In this document: positions 47,110 through 55,909 of the stretch, piece after piece
Layout: the number at the start of each line of letters is the position of its first letter
How positions within the stretch are numbered: position 1 is the stretch's first letter
Source: Nocardia terpenica
Lineage (GTDB): Bacteria > Actinomycetota > Actinomycetes > Mycobacteriales > Mycobacteriaceae
Length of the DNA: 64,000 nt
Assembly: GCF_013186535.1 (NCBI RefSeq)
Contig: NZ_JABMCZ010000002.1
Location: 558,001 to 622,000, forward strand
Direction of reading: 5' to 3'
Translations under genes and position numbers: made by a program
The notes under the pieces: model-generated
The model's input: only the letters and a program-made list of their open reading frames with translations
What the model was told of the DNA's origin: nothing
Databases searched by the model: none

Positions 47110-47520
47110 TTGGCGAGCCAGCTCGCCCGCGTCCAACAGATCGTCCTGCCGATCCTGCGAGCGCATTTCGGCGACCGCGTGAAGGTCGGGACCTGGGTCG
47201 AAGACATCGACTACCGCCACTTCCCGATGCTGAACATCCGCAGGGTAGGCGGCAAGCGACACCCGACCAAGCCCACCGAGATGGCGTTCCCGGTTATCGA
47301 GATGACCGCGTACACCACCGAGGGCCTGGCCGAGACCGAGGAACTGTACGAGGAAGCCCTAGAGGCCCTCTACGACGCGGTACGGCGGCAGGCGATGACG
47401 GACGCGGGGTACCTGCACTCCATCTTCGAAACGATGGGAGCGACTCAGTTCAGCTCCCTTTTCCAAGATTCCTGGCGAATTCAGGGACTCATCCAATTCG
47501 GAATTCGCCCCCCAAACTGA
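47110..47520 (+). CDS. Tail terminator
   Basis: A 136-aa protein. LARVQQIVLPILRAHFGDRV, RHFPMLNIRRVGGKR and LEALYDAVRRQAMTDAGYLH fit the tail-terminator position just before the tube gene. TTG start at 47110 with AGGAG upstream. It caps the tail tube so it can join the head. Confidence 0.78.
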   Translation: MASQLARVQQIVLPILRAHFGDRVKVGTWVEDIDYRHFPMLNIRRVGGKRHPTKPTEMAFPVIEMTAYTTEGLAETEELYEEALEALYDAVRRQAMTDAGYLHSIFETMGATQFSSLFQDSWRIQGLIQFGIRPPN

Positions 47521-47536
47521 TTTAGGGAGTTTCTCC

Positions 47537-48403
47537 ATGGCCATTAATGACAAGGCCGTTCTTACCGCCTCCGGTGGTTACGTCTTCGTCGGTCCGGTCG
47601 GCACCGCCGCCCCGACTCCGGCGGAGCTGGCCGCCGTCAACCCGGTGACCTTCGGTGCCCAGACCCAGACCATCAAGCTGAGTGGTTCAGCGTCGGCCGG
47701 CTCGTTCACCATCGCCTCGGGCGCTGACACCACCGCGGCGCTGCCGTACAACGCGACCGCTGGTCAGGTCCAGGCCGCGCTGGAGGCGCTGCCCAGCATC
47801 GGCACCGGTAACGCCTTCGCGACCGGCGACCTGGCCACGGGCATCAAGGTGTCGTTCATCGGCACCCTTCAGGGCAAGGCGCTGGCCAAGCTCGTTGTGA
47901 CCGGTGCGGGCCTGACCGGCGGCGGCACCATCGACGCCACGATCACCCAGGCCCCCAACGGCTGGTCGAATATCGGCCACACGAGCCGAGACGAGATGCC
48001 CGAGTTCGGTTTCGACGGTGGCGATTCGGAGGTGAAGGGTACCTGGCAGAACGCGCAGCTCCGCGAGGTAGTCACCGAGCAGGCGGCCGACTACGTGACT
48101 CTCCAGCTGCACCAGTTCGACAAGGCGTCCTTCGAGCTGTACTACGGCGAGAACGCCGCTCAGACCCCCGGTGTGTTCGGTGTGGACGGCGGCAACAAGA
48201 AGACCAATGAGCGCGCCTTCCTGATCATCATCGTGGATGGCGACGCCAAGGTTGGCTTCTACGCCTCCAAGGCGTCCGTGAAGCGTGATGACGCCGTGTC
48301 GCTGCCTTCGGATGAGTTCGCCGCACTGCCGATCAAGGCGACGTTCCTCAAGCACGGCGCCAACCGGCTGTTCGACTGGATCTCCCAGACGCTGTTCAGC
48401 TGA
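47537..48403 (+). CDS. Major tail tube protein with an inserted beta domain
   Basis: A 288-aa tail tube subunit. The core blocks MAINDKAVLTASGGYVFVGP, WSNIGHTSRDEMPEFGFDGG and TLQLHQFDKASFELYYGENA are typical. Between about residues 42 and 137 lies an extra beta-rich module (GSASAGSFTIASGADTTAAL, NATAGQVQAALEALPSIGTG) seen in some actinophage structural proteins. It explains why this protein is ~90 residues longer than the plain L5-type tube. Confidence 0.88.
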   Translation: MAINDKAVLTASGGYVFVGPVGTAAPTPAELAAVNPVTFGAQTQTIKLSGSASAGSFTIASGADTTAALPYNATAGQVQAALEALPSIGTGNAFATGDLATGIKVSFIGTLQGKALAKLVVTGAGLTGGGTIDATITQAPNGWSNIGHTSRDEMPEFGFDGGDSEVKGTWQNAQLREVVTEQAADYVTLQLHQFDKASFELYYGENAAQTPGVFGVDGGNKKTNERAFLIIIVDGDAKVGFYASKASVKRDDAVSLPSDEFAALPIKATFLKHGANRLFDWISQTLFS

Positions 48404-48408
48404 CCCCG

Positions 48409-48421
48409 ACTTGACAATGAA
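48409..48421 (+). promoter_or_regulatory. Stoperator-like site 20, with an inverted half-copy
   Basis: ACTTGACAATGAA, 6 bp after the tail tube stop. An inverted copy of its centre follows: GACAATGA (48413-48420) and TCATTGTC (48426-48433) form a perfect dyad with 5-bp spacing. This is the only place where the asymmetric site becomes palindromic. Confidence 0.8.
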
Positions 48422-48443
48422 CAGCTCATTGTCGCCATGCGCG

Positions 48444-48485
48444 GGGGCGCGGTTCACCTGGCGGGCCTGCCGCGCCCCTGCTTTT
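48444..48485 (+). terminator. Intrinsic-terminator-like hairpin between two stoperators
   Basis: A 9-bp stem GGGGCGCGG / CCGCGCCCC (48444-48452, 48470-48478), 17-nt loop, then TGCTTTTCC. Flanked by stoperator sites 20 and 21. It would limit read-through from the abundant tail tube message into the chaperone genes. Confidence 0.65.
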
Positions 48486-48497
48486 CCTGGCCCGCCG

Positions 48498-48510
48498 ACT
48501 TGACAATGAA
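48498..48510 (+). promoter_or_regulatory. Stoperator-like site 21
   Basis: ACTTGACAATGAA followed by AGG, 14 bp upstream of the chaperone start codon. Confidence 0.8.
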
Positions 48511-48524
48511 AGGTCTGCCAACCC

Positions 48525-48899
48525 ATGTCCAACACGTACTCCCTGGACGCCCTCCGCGCCGATATCGAGCGCGAGTTCGCCCCCATCACCGTTGAGATTG
48601 CCGAGGGCAAGTCCGTCGTCCTGCGCAACCTCCTGCGCCTGCCAAAGAAGGACCGCGAGGCGGCCTTCGAGCACATGACCGCGATGGAGAAGCTCGAAGA
48701 CGGCGAGGACGGCTCAGTCGAGTCGATGGAGGCCACCGGCGAGCTGGCTCGCGCCATCTTCGCCCTGGTCGCCGACGACAAGCGACTCGGAAAGGTTCTC
48801 GTAGACGCCCTGGCCGATGATTTGGCGCTCACGCTACGGCTGTTCGAGCGCTGGGTGGAGGCTACCCAGCCGGGGGAAGCGCAGCCCTCGCTGGACTGA
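48525..48899 (+). CDS. Tail assembly chaperone (upstream, unshifted product)
   Basis: A 124-aa chaperone of the lambda gpG type that coats the tape measure during tail assembly. It starts MSNTYSLDALRADIEREFAP and has VVLRNLLRLPKKDREAAFEH. Position between tail tube and tape measure is diagnostic. A -1 slippery sequence near its end (48872-48878) lets some ribosomes make the longer product. Confidence 0.9.
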   Translation: MSNTYSLDALRADIEREFAPITVEIAEGKSVVLRNLLRLPKKDREAAFEHMTAMEKLEDGEDGSVESMEATGELARAIFALVADDKRLGKVLVDALADDLALTLRLFERWVEATQPGEAQPSLD

Positions 48900-49282
48900 T
48901 CGACAAGCACGGCGGGGCTATCGCAGCAGACCTCCTCGCTCACTACGGGGTCGACGTCCGGGACATCTTCGTCCCGGAGCGTCGGCTCACACCGCGAGCG
49001 GTCGTCAACCTCATCAAATACCTACCTCACGGATCGGCGTATGCAGCGGAGCTGCGCGGCGGTCAAGAGTTCCGCGGCTGGGATGAATCCCGGTATATCG
49101 CCGTCGCCACGGTGAACGCACTCCGGACCCTTCAGCACCTGTACCTGAGTGCGCATTCCAAGAACAAGCCCAAGCCACCGGAGCCATTCCCGCTGCCGGA
49201 TTCCAGGAAGAAAAAGCGAGACGCTCCGGGGTCTTTCGCGGCTATCGCGAAGGCCCATTTAGCAGCGGCCAAGCGACCATAG
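48525..49282 (+). CDS. Tail assembly chaperone, -1 frameshift fusion (G-T)
   Basis: The lambda gpGT equivalent. In the zero frame the codons are GGG GAA, preceded by G, making GGGGGAA (48872-48878). A -1 slip there enters a frame with no start codon of its own that continues to TAG at 49280-49282 and encodes LAGLIDKHGGAIAADLLAHY, TPRAVVNLIKYLP and FAAIAKAHLAAAKRP. Both products are normally required. The tape measure gene begins 12 bp after the stop. Confidence 0.85.
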
Positions 49283-49294
49283 AGAGGCAGCTAA

Positions 49295-52200
49295 ATGGCA
49301 GGACCGGGCGGCAAGGAAGTAGGCCGCGTATCCGTCCGGGTCGTTCCCGATACCGAGAAGTTCCGCGAGGCCCTACGCCGCCAGCTGGAGGCCGAGACCC
49401 GCGGACTCAACGTTGAGATCCCGGTCCGGGCCGACACCAGCGGATTTCGACGACAGATCGAACAGGCCGCGCGGACAGCGCGGAGCACCGCACGAGTCGA
49501 TGCCGACACTCGGGGTATCCGCCGCCAGGTCGCTGAGGCAACCCGCGGTCTTCGCGGCACCGTCAACATCGACGTCGACCGCTCGTCCTACAGCCGGGCT
49601 CTGGCCGGTGTCCGTGCCCTCGGGCGCGGGCTGGCCGGGCTCGGTCGCGTCGGCCGGGGCGGACTCGATGTCATCGACCGCCAGATCGTGCGCACCACAC
49701 AGAGCGTGCTGCGCGGTACCGATGCCATGGGCAACGGGTTCCGCCGCTACCGCCGCGACGTGGACGCGGTGCGCGACAGCATCCAGGACACCTACCGCGA
49801 TGTCGGCCGAATGCGTGCGGCGTTCGAGGCACACCGGCAGGTGCTCGGCCGAAATGTCCAGAGCCTTCGGGACTTCGGCGATCGGGCACGCAACAGCATC
49901 CGGGGCCTGCCCGACATGGCCCGCCGGGGCGCGCAGTCGATGCGCGACTTCGGTTCGGCGATCAACGAGCAGGCCCGCTACTTCCGGGAGCGCGACCGCG
50001 ACCTGAGCAACTTCCGGTCTCGGATGATGGCGATCCGCCAGGCGCTGCGCGAGACAGCTGGCGAGGCCACCGGCATCAATCGGGTCGCCGATGCGATTCG
50101 CCGGATGTCCAACCGGGGCGGCGGAGACACCAGTTTCCTGGAGCGGGTCCGCAACTCCCTTCGTGGCCTACGCCAGGACTCCGAGGCCGCCAGTTCCGAC
50201 GCTGACAAGGCCGATAAGGACATCAACCGCAAGGTCGGCTTCGCTGGTCGAAAGTTCCTGGGGCTCAGCCGAGTTGGCTGGATCGTCACCGCAGTGTTCC
50301 TCGCCGCGGCCCCGGCAATCTCGATTGTCGGCGCGCTGCTGGCGGGTCTGCCGTCGCTGCTGTCCGCAGCCGCTATCGGCTTCGCCGCGCTCTACCTGGG
50401 CTTCGACGGCATCAAGAAAGCCGCCTCGGTGCTTTCGGGCGATCTCGCGAATCTGAAGTCCGCGGTGTCCGGGGTCTTCCAGGAACGCATGACCCCCATG
50501 TTCGAGTCCCTGAAGGCCCTGATGCCGATGGTGACCGAGGGCATGAAGGGCGTCGCAAATGGCCTGTCGGACATGTTCCAGGGCGTCTTCTCCGCCATCA
50601 CCTCCGAGCAGGGCATGGGCCAGATCAAGACGATGCTGGCTGGCACCGCCGGGTTCTTCAGCTCCCTCCAGGGGCCGATGGAGAAGATCACCTCCGGGTT
50701 CCTGACCTTCGCCTCCGCTGGCGCTCAGTCCTTCACGCACCTGACCGGGTCCATCGACCTGTTCGCCACCAAATTCAACGAGATGGCCACGCGGGTCACC
50801 TCGACCCCCGCGTTCGACCAGGCCATGCAGGGCCTCTCGCAGGTCGTCGATGGCATCCTCGAGGTCTTCGGCCGGCTCATGGAGTCGGGCATCAATTCGA
50901 TGGGCCAGCTCGGTCAGCCGATCCTGACATTCCTGCACGGAATCGCCGATCTGGCCGTGGCCCTGATGCCGCCCCTGACCTCGCTGGCAGCCGCCTTCGG
51001 CAACGTGTTCGGGCAGCTGGGCTCGTCCCTGGCCCCCATCATCCAGGAACTGACCCCCGCGTTTTCGCAGTTCATGGGCATTTTGTCGTCTGCCCTGGTC
51101 CCTGCCCTCCAGGTGCTGGGCCAGGTGCTGACCCCCATCGCGACGCAGCTGAACACGATCTTGGTCCAGGCGTTCACCGCCCTCCAGCCCGTGATCCCGC
51201 CCCTGGTCGACGCCTTCGGCCAGGTCGCGACGATCTTGGGCGGCGTCCTGCTCCAGGTCCTCCAGGCGATCACCCCGTTCATCGCGCCCCTGGCGACCGC
51301 CTTCGCCCAGATCCTTCAGGCCCTGCTGCCGCTGGTCCCAGTGTTCGTTCAGCTGGCGGTCACCGCGATCCAGCCCCTGATCGACAAGCTGCCGGAGCTG
51401 ATGCCGTCCCTGGTGAAGCTCGCTCAGGCCCTAGCCGACCTGATCACCGCGGTAACCCCGCTGATCGTGTTGGTGGCCCAGGTGGCAGCGAAGTTCGCTG
51501 AGTTCGGAGCGACGCTGCTGGCCGGTGTGCTCGGAGCCGTGGCCGCAGTGGTCGAGGCATTCTCCGGCCTGGTGACCAGCACCGCCGAGAAGATCGGCCA
51601 AGTCATCGAGATCGGCCGCACGTTGGGACCCCAGTTCCTCAGTGCGCTAGGAGATATGGGCTCGCTGCTGGTGGAGTCCGGCAAGGCGCTGATCTCCGGC
51701 TTCATCACCGGCATCAAGTCCATGCTGGGCTCGGTCGCCGACGCAGCGAAGTCGATCGTGTCGGCCGCCCGCGACTTCTTCCCGTTCTCCCCGGCCAAGG
51801 AAGGCCCCTTCTCCGGATCGGGCTGGGTTCTCTACTCCGGGCAGTCGATCGGTGAGGCGTTCGCCGATGGCATGACCGATCAGCAGAAGTCGGTCGTCAA
51901 CGCGGCTAAGAGCATCATGCAGGCGGCCAAGGAGGTCTTCGGCGACACGAGCCAGATGGGCATCGTGATCATGGTCGGCCAGTTCAAGGACGCGGTTGGT
52001 GAGATCGCCAGCTCGGCCCAGGACGCCAAGGCCACTGTGTCGGAAAACCTTTCCGAGACAACGACTAAGACGTCCAAGAAGCTGAAGCAGGACACGAAGT
52101 CCTCCATCAACAAGGTCGACGACGCCACCAAGCAACGGATGGACGACCTGGAGCTACAGGCCGCCGAACTCGACGACGCAGCCCAGCTGCTGGAGTACGA

Positions 52201-52741
52201 CGCCAAGAACGCCAAGTCGAAGACCATGAAGGACCAGTTCACCCGCCGGGCGCAGGCTCTGCGTGAACAGGCCGATGCGCTGAAGACCGAGGCGAAAAAG
52301 CTTGAGTACCAGGCGAAGTACGGCAAGCCGTACGAGTCGATCTTGGACGAGGCTTCTTCGGTCGGGGCCGACATGGAGGACAAGGGCCTCACGATCATGC
52401 AGCGGCTCCAGAAGGGCATGAAGAACGGCCTGCCCGGCGTGCTGGATGCCGTGAAGCGCATGGCCAACGACATGGGCGAGGTGTTCGGCGTCGACTCGGT
52501 GACCGACGCCTGGGACAAGTCCATGAAGGACGCCAAGCTCGACACCCTCCCCCAGGACGCCGCCAAGGAAACCGGCGGACAGTTCCTGTCCGACATCGGA
52601 TTCGGATCTGGTTCGGGATTCCTCCCGCAGCTGCTCCAGCAGGGAGCGACCCAGTACAACTACTACATTTCTGACTTCGAAGCCGCCAAGCAAGACGAGC
52701 GCAACCAGCAGGCGCGGAAGGCTTTGACGTTCAGCCACTAG
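49295..52741 (+). CDS. Tape measure protein
   Basis: A 1148-aa tape measure protein that sets tail length; the helical N-terminal third has many Arg-rich repeats (DADTRGIRRQVAEATRGLRG). Hydrophobic segments lie near residues 330-365 (VGWIVTAVFLAAAPAISIVG) and in the centre (Pro/Leu-rich stretches around 560-720). A coiled coil is present near 930-1010. By the usual ratio of about 0.15 nm per residue the tail would be of ordinary L5-like length. It may help form the channel at infection. Confidence 0.93.
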   Translation: MAGPGGKEVGRVSVRVVPDTEKFREALRRQLEAETRGLNVEIPVRADTSGFRRQIEQAARTARSTARVDADTRGIRRQVAEATRGLRGTVNIDVDRSSYSRALAGVRALGRGLAGLGRVGRGGLDVIDRQIVRTTQSVLRGTDAMGNGFRRYRRDVDAVRDSIQDTYRDVGRMRAAFEAHRQVLGRNVQSLRDFGDRARNSIRGLPDMARRGAQSMRDFGSAINEQARYFRERDRDLSNFRSRMMAIRQALRETAGEATGINRVADAIRRMSNRGGGDTSFLERVRNSLRGLRQDSEAASSDADKADKDINRKVGFAGRKFLGLSRVGWIVTAVFLAAAPAISIVGALLAGLPSLLSAAAIGFAALYLGFDGIKKAASVLSGDLANLKSAVSGVFQERMTPMFESLKALMPMVTEGMKGVANGLSDMFQGVFSAITSEQGMGQIKTMLAGTAGFFSSLQGPMEKITSGFLTFASAGAQSFTHLTGSIDLFATKFNEMATRVTSTPAFDQAMQGLSQVVDGILEVFGRLMESGINSMGQLGQPILTFLHGIADLAVALMPPLTSLAAAFGNVFGQLGSSLAPIIQELTPAFSQFMGILSSALVPALQVLGQVLTPIATQLNTILVQAFTALQPVIPPLVDAFGQVATILGGVLLQVLQAITPFIAPLATAFAQILQALLPLVPVFVQLAVTAIQPLIDKLPELMPSLVKLAQALADLITAVTPLIVLVAQVAAKFAEFGATLLAGVLGAVAAVVEAFSGLVTSTAEKIGQVIEIGRTLGPQFLSALGDMGSLLVESGKALISGFITGIKSMLGSVADAAKSIVSAARDFFPFSPAKEGPFSGSGWVLYSGQSIGEAFADGMTDQQKSVVNAAKSIMQAAKEVFGDTSQMGIVIMVGQFKDAVGEIASSAQDAKATVSENLSETTTKTSKKLKQDTKSSINKVDDATKQRMDDLELQAAELDDAAQLLEYDAKNAKSKTMKDQFTRRAQALREQADALKTEAKKLEYQAKYGKPYESILDEASSVGADMEDKGLTIMQRLQKGMKNGLPGVLDAVKRMANDMGEVFGVDSVTDAWDKSMKDAKLDTLPQDAAKETGGQFLSDIGFGSGSGFLPQLLQQGATQYNYYISDFEAAKQDERNQQARKALTFSH

Positions 52742-52747
52742 GGATAA

Positions 52748-53665
52748 ATGCAGACAATCGTTGAACTCATTGGAGTCAACGGTGAGGTCTTCACGCTCGC
52801 AGGTCCCAACGCAGGCGATCGGGGGGTCTATCTGGATACCGGCTTGACCGGTATTTACGACCCCCCGGTCCGCACTGTGTACGAGGAGCCCGCGAATATG
52901 CCCGGTGCCCGATATCTGGCGCACCGCATTCTCCGGCGAGACATCGTGTTCGGTGTCGTAATCCTGAATGACGACCGCAACGGCGGCCCGAATTCCTGGA
53001 TGTCGCGAGATTCCGAATGGCGTAAGGCGTGGAGCTACACCGAGGACTGCCAGCTGATCGTCACTACTGCGGACGATCGGCGAACTCTGTTTCTTCGACT
53101 GGGCGAACAGCCCGACATTTCCACGGTCACCGACCCGAATGAGCGAGTGCTCCACCAGGCGGTCATGACCTGCATCGCAGGTGACCCGTTCTGGTATGGC
53201 GCGGAACTCGTCTACGAATTCGAACTGAAGACCGACACCACGAATATCCCGCTGATCAAGGACGGGAATATCAACCCGGCCGCGGTCACCTATGAGTTCG
53301 ACATCCCCGAGCTGAATCCGACCGATCAGCCGGTGTGGCCGGTGTGGGTCGTCTCGGCCCCTGGCCGGGTGGTCCTGCCGGACTTCTCGTTCCAGGACGA
53401 CGAGCTGGCCGGGCGCAAGATCGTGATGCCGTCCTTGTTGGCCGGCGAGGACGTCACCGTGTCCGTCGATCCACGCAAGCCGCAGGTCACCAGCGATAAC
53501 AACGCCCAGGTGTGGGCGCGGATGAACGGTGTCCGGTTCCGGCACTTCATCAAGCCCTACACCGGCCGTACCAAGCTGCCGGTAACGATCGCACAGGCAC
53601 CGGCCGGGGCCAAGATCCAGCTGCGCCTGATGCGGCCGTGGTCGCGCCCGTGGGGTCTGTACTGA
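52748..53665 (+). CDS. Minor tail protein (distal-tail-like)
   Basis: A 305-aa protein directly after the tape measure, the place of the distal tail protein. NGEVFTLAGPNAGDRGVYL, HRILRRDIVFGVVILNDDRN and WVVSAPGRVVLPDFSF fit this family (L5 gp27-like). It ends TKLPVTIAQAPAGAKIQLRL plus the terminal arginine-rich stretch. TGATG overlap with the next gene. Confidence 0.83.
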   Translation: MQTIVELIGVNGEVFTLAGPNAGDRGVYLDTGLTGIYDPPVRTVYEEPANMPGARYLAHRILRRDIVFGVVILNDDRNGGPNSWMSRDSEWRKAWSYTEDCQLIVTTADDRRTLFLRLGEQPDISTVTDPNERVLHQAVMTCIAGDPFWYGAELVYEFELKTDTTNIPLIKDGNINPAAVTYEFDIPELNPTDQPVWPVWVVSAPGRVVLPDFSFQDDELAGRKIVMPSLLAGEDVTVSVDPRKPQVTSDNNAQVWARMNGVRFRHFIKPYTGRTKLPVTIAQAPAGAKIQLRLMRPWSRPWGLY

Positions 53666-55308
53666 TGGGGTCCACGATCGTCGACCTGAACAAGGTCTAC
53701 GCCCGCGCGATGGCCAAGCACGCACGGTGGGAACGCGAGCGTGTCCGTCGTCCCCTGATTCGCATCTGGGACGGCGACATGCGCCTCTACGGCGAAGTGG
53801 TCGGGGAACTCTCCCACGAATTCGAGTTCATAGAGAACGATGCGGGCACCGCAGCTATCCGGCTACCGCTCTCGCACTACATCTCAGAATGGATCGCTAA
53901 TCACAAGGGCCGCGAAAAGCGCAATGTGATGATCACCTTCGATAAGCAGGGGGCACGCTGGTCCGGCCCCATGGTCCGATTCAACGTGGTGAAAGAGAAG
54001 GACGGCACCAGGTATCTGGAAGCGACCTTCATCCACGATTTCGCCCACCTGTCGCACCTGCGCGTATTCCCCAACCCCTGGTTGCCACCGGAGGTGCAAT
54101 TCCCAAAGGCGTGGCTGCTGGCCGGTCCCAGTATGTGGGTCGTTTCCTTCAGCCTATTCGCCCAGATTATGCGAAAGGAAATGTCACTGTGGCAACTCAG
54201 TGACGATCCGCTCAATCCGAAGACCTGGCTGAACCTGGATATGTCGAATTGGTCAATGGTCGTGGCACCGCTTCCGTATCGGGTTGATACGTCAGTGTGG
54301 ACCATTGTCTATTCGCGGTTCAAGACGTTCTACGACACGGTGAAGAAGACACTGGAGGACGGTCAGATCCATATCGACGTCCGCCGATACCTGGACGGCG
54401 ATCCGCCGCCCTGGCCTGGTGCCAAATTGAAGCACGGGGCGCTCGTGTTTTCGGTACAAGACAAGTCGGCGTGGAATACCGGCACGGCGTTCGAAGGCAA
54501 CTTGATCGACGGGTTGACCCACATGTTCACCCACTTCGATGACTCCGGTCTCGTTGAGGGACAAGACATCCTGCCGAACCCGAACACCCCCGACGAGTAC
54601 TACAAGCCCGACTTCCGCGGCACCGTGGCCAAGGCCCCGTGGGTGATCTTCGAGGAGTCCACCTACACCGGCATCGAGTCGAGCAACTGGGAGTACACCG
54701 AGGCCACCGATGTCCAGGTAATTGCTGGCGGTCACTCAGCCCCATTCGTGAATGAGGGGATCTCCGCGGCGATCATCGGCGTAGCCGGGTTCCTCGGGTC
54801 CCTTCTGGGCGCTCAAAGCCAGATCGGCCCGGCAGTCGATGCGGTGCTCAAGCCCATCTACGAGGACGTGTTCGCCGCCTTCCAAGCGACCAAAGATCTA
54901 AGGCGCGCAAAGGATTTGGGCTTCACCCACTTCTATGAGGGCTTCGCGTCGGGCGCGGACAAGGCGTACACCTTGGGGGCAGTCGTGGCCATGCGCAAGC
55001 ACTACTGGGACACCCGCCGCCGCGTGGCCGTGACCGTGAAGATTGCTGATGCGATGCCCTACCGGCTCGGTGCCCCCGGATTCGGAGACTGCTGGCTGGG
55101 CGACCGGGTGGGCGTGAACGTGATCGGGATGCCCAAGCACCTGGTCTACGTCGAGCGCATCAAGAAGATCTCCTACTCCTACGACAAGGACGGGCCTTCG
55201 GGCTGGCAGTTCGACGTGGGTCAGCGAGAACCGTCCGATCCCCTGCTGTCGCTGTTCGACGACGTGCGCGAACTCGGCGCGGGACTACAAGCACTAGGAG
55301 TTGTGTGA
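53665..55308 (+). CDS. Minor tail protein (Gp37/L5 gp28-like)
   Basis: A 547-aa baseplate/tail-tip protein. It opens TIVDLNKVYARAMAKHARWE and has IRIWDGDMRLYGEVVGELSH, then RRRVAVTVKIADAMPYRLGA and KISYSYDKDGPSGWQFDVGQ near the C-terminus, as in ReqiPepy6 Gp37-like tail-tip proteins of actinophages. ATG at 53665 is chosen because it couples with the previous stop; an upstream in-frame ATG at 53512 lies in the preceding gene. Confidence 0.83.
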   Translation: MGSTIVDLNKVYARAMAKHARWERERVRRPLIRIWDGDMRLYGEVVGELSHEFEFIENDAGTAAIRLPLSHYISEWIANHKGREKRNVMITFDKQGARWSGPMVRFNVVKEKDGTRYLEATFIHDFAHLSHLRVFPNPWLPPEVQFPKAWLLAGPSMWVVSFSLFAQIMRKEMSLWQLSDDPLNPKTWLNLDMSNWSMVVAPLPYRVDTSVWTIVYSRFKTFYDTVKKTLEDGQIHIDVRRYLDGDPPPWPGAKLKHGALVFSVQDKSAWNTGTAFEGNLIDGLTHMFTHFDDSGLVEGQDILPNPNTPDEYYKPDFRGTVAKAPWVIFEESTYTGIESSNWEYTEATDVQVIAGGHSAPFVNEGISAAIIGVAGFLGSLLGAQSQIGPAVDAVLKPIYEDVFAAFQATKDLRRAKDLGFTHFYEGFASGADKAYTLGAVVAMRKHYWDTRRRVAVTVKIADAMPYRLGAPGFGDCWLGDRVGVNVIGMPKHLVYVERIKKISYSYDKDGPSGWQFDVGQREPSDPLLSLFDDVRELGAGLQALGVV

Positions 55309-55697
55309 GCCTCCCCGCTCAGGCGACGTGCAACCCGGAAGACCCAGAGGAGTTCGCCCTCTGGGCTCTGGTCCATCTCCCCCGCGTCGGGGTTCCTCTC
55401 CTCATGCACCCCGAGGTGCTCCGGGATTGGTCGAAGCACCTGTGGGAGTTGGGATTCCGGCACGATCCGTCGCTACAGACCAAGAAGCTGCAACGCCCCA
55501 TCGCGGGCAAGCAGTCCCCCTTCAACGGGTCCACCCAGTGGGTCTCGACCGACACCCCGGACCCTCCGCTGCGCGCCCTCCCCGATATCGCCAGCCTCAC
55601 CCCCGATGAAAACGCCGCGATGCTCGCCCAGTACGAGCGCGCGGGCATGATCCCCGACTCCGCCGAACAGCGAGACGGGGCCTTCTCAATCCAGTAA
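55305..55697 (+). CDS. Phage gene 29 family protein (DUF2744-like)
   Basis: A 130-aa protein. EEFALWALVHLPRVGVPLLM, RDWSKHLWELGFRHDPSLQT and QWVSTDTPDPPLRALPD match the actinophage 'gene 29 protein' family located among minor tail genes. GTG at 55305 overlaps the previous stop with GGAG upstream. Role not established. Confidence 0.78.
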   Translation: MSLPAQATCNPEDPEEFALWALVHLPRVGVPLLMHPEVLRDWSKHLWELGFRHDPSLQTKKLQRPIAGKQSPFNGSTQWVSTDTPDPPLRALPDIASLTPDENAAMLAQYERAGMIPDSAEQRDGAFSIQ

Positions 55698-55705
55698 GGA
55701 GCACC

Positions 55706-55909
55706 ATGAACCGCATCCCCACCCCCGCCGCGATCCGGGCACTCGTCGTCGCCGCAGTCGGCGTCGCCACTGTCGCCATCGGCCATCAGATCGACACTGC
55801 GTGGGTCGAGCCGCTCATCGGCGTTTACGCCGCGCTCATCCCCGCTATCGCCTACCTGGTGAAGTCCCCGCTGCACACCGCGGCTGGTGACGACACCCAG
55901 GGCGAGTGA
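55706..55909 (+). CDS. Small membrane protein, holin-like
   Basis: A 67-aa protein with two hydrophobic segments (IRALVVAAVGVATVAIG and VEPLIGVYAALIPAIAYLV) separated by a short polar turn, a holin-like topology. Its stop overlaps the start of another membrane protein. In cluster A phages a pair of small membrane genes sits near the minor tail genes and is proposed to help lysis. Confidence 0.65.
   Translation: MNRIPTPAAIRALVVAAVGVATVAIGHQIDTAWVEPLIGVYAALIPAIAYLVKSPLHTAAGDDTQGE

Noticed and set aside
19524..48510. Interpreting the repeated 13-mers as a CRISPR array or transposon ends
   Set aside because: Spacing is irregular (tens of bp to kb), sites are single and at gene borders, with no cas genes, spacers or target duplications.
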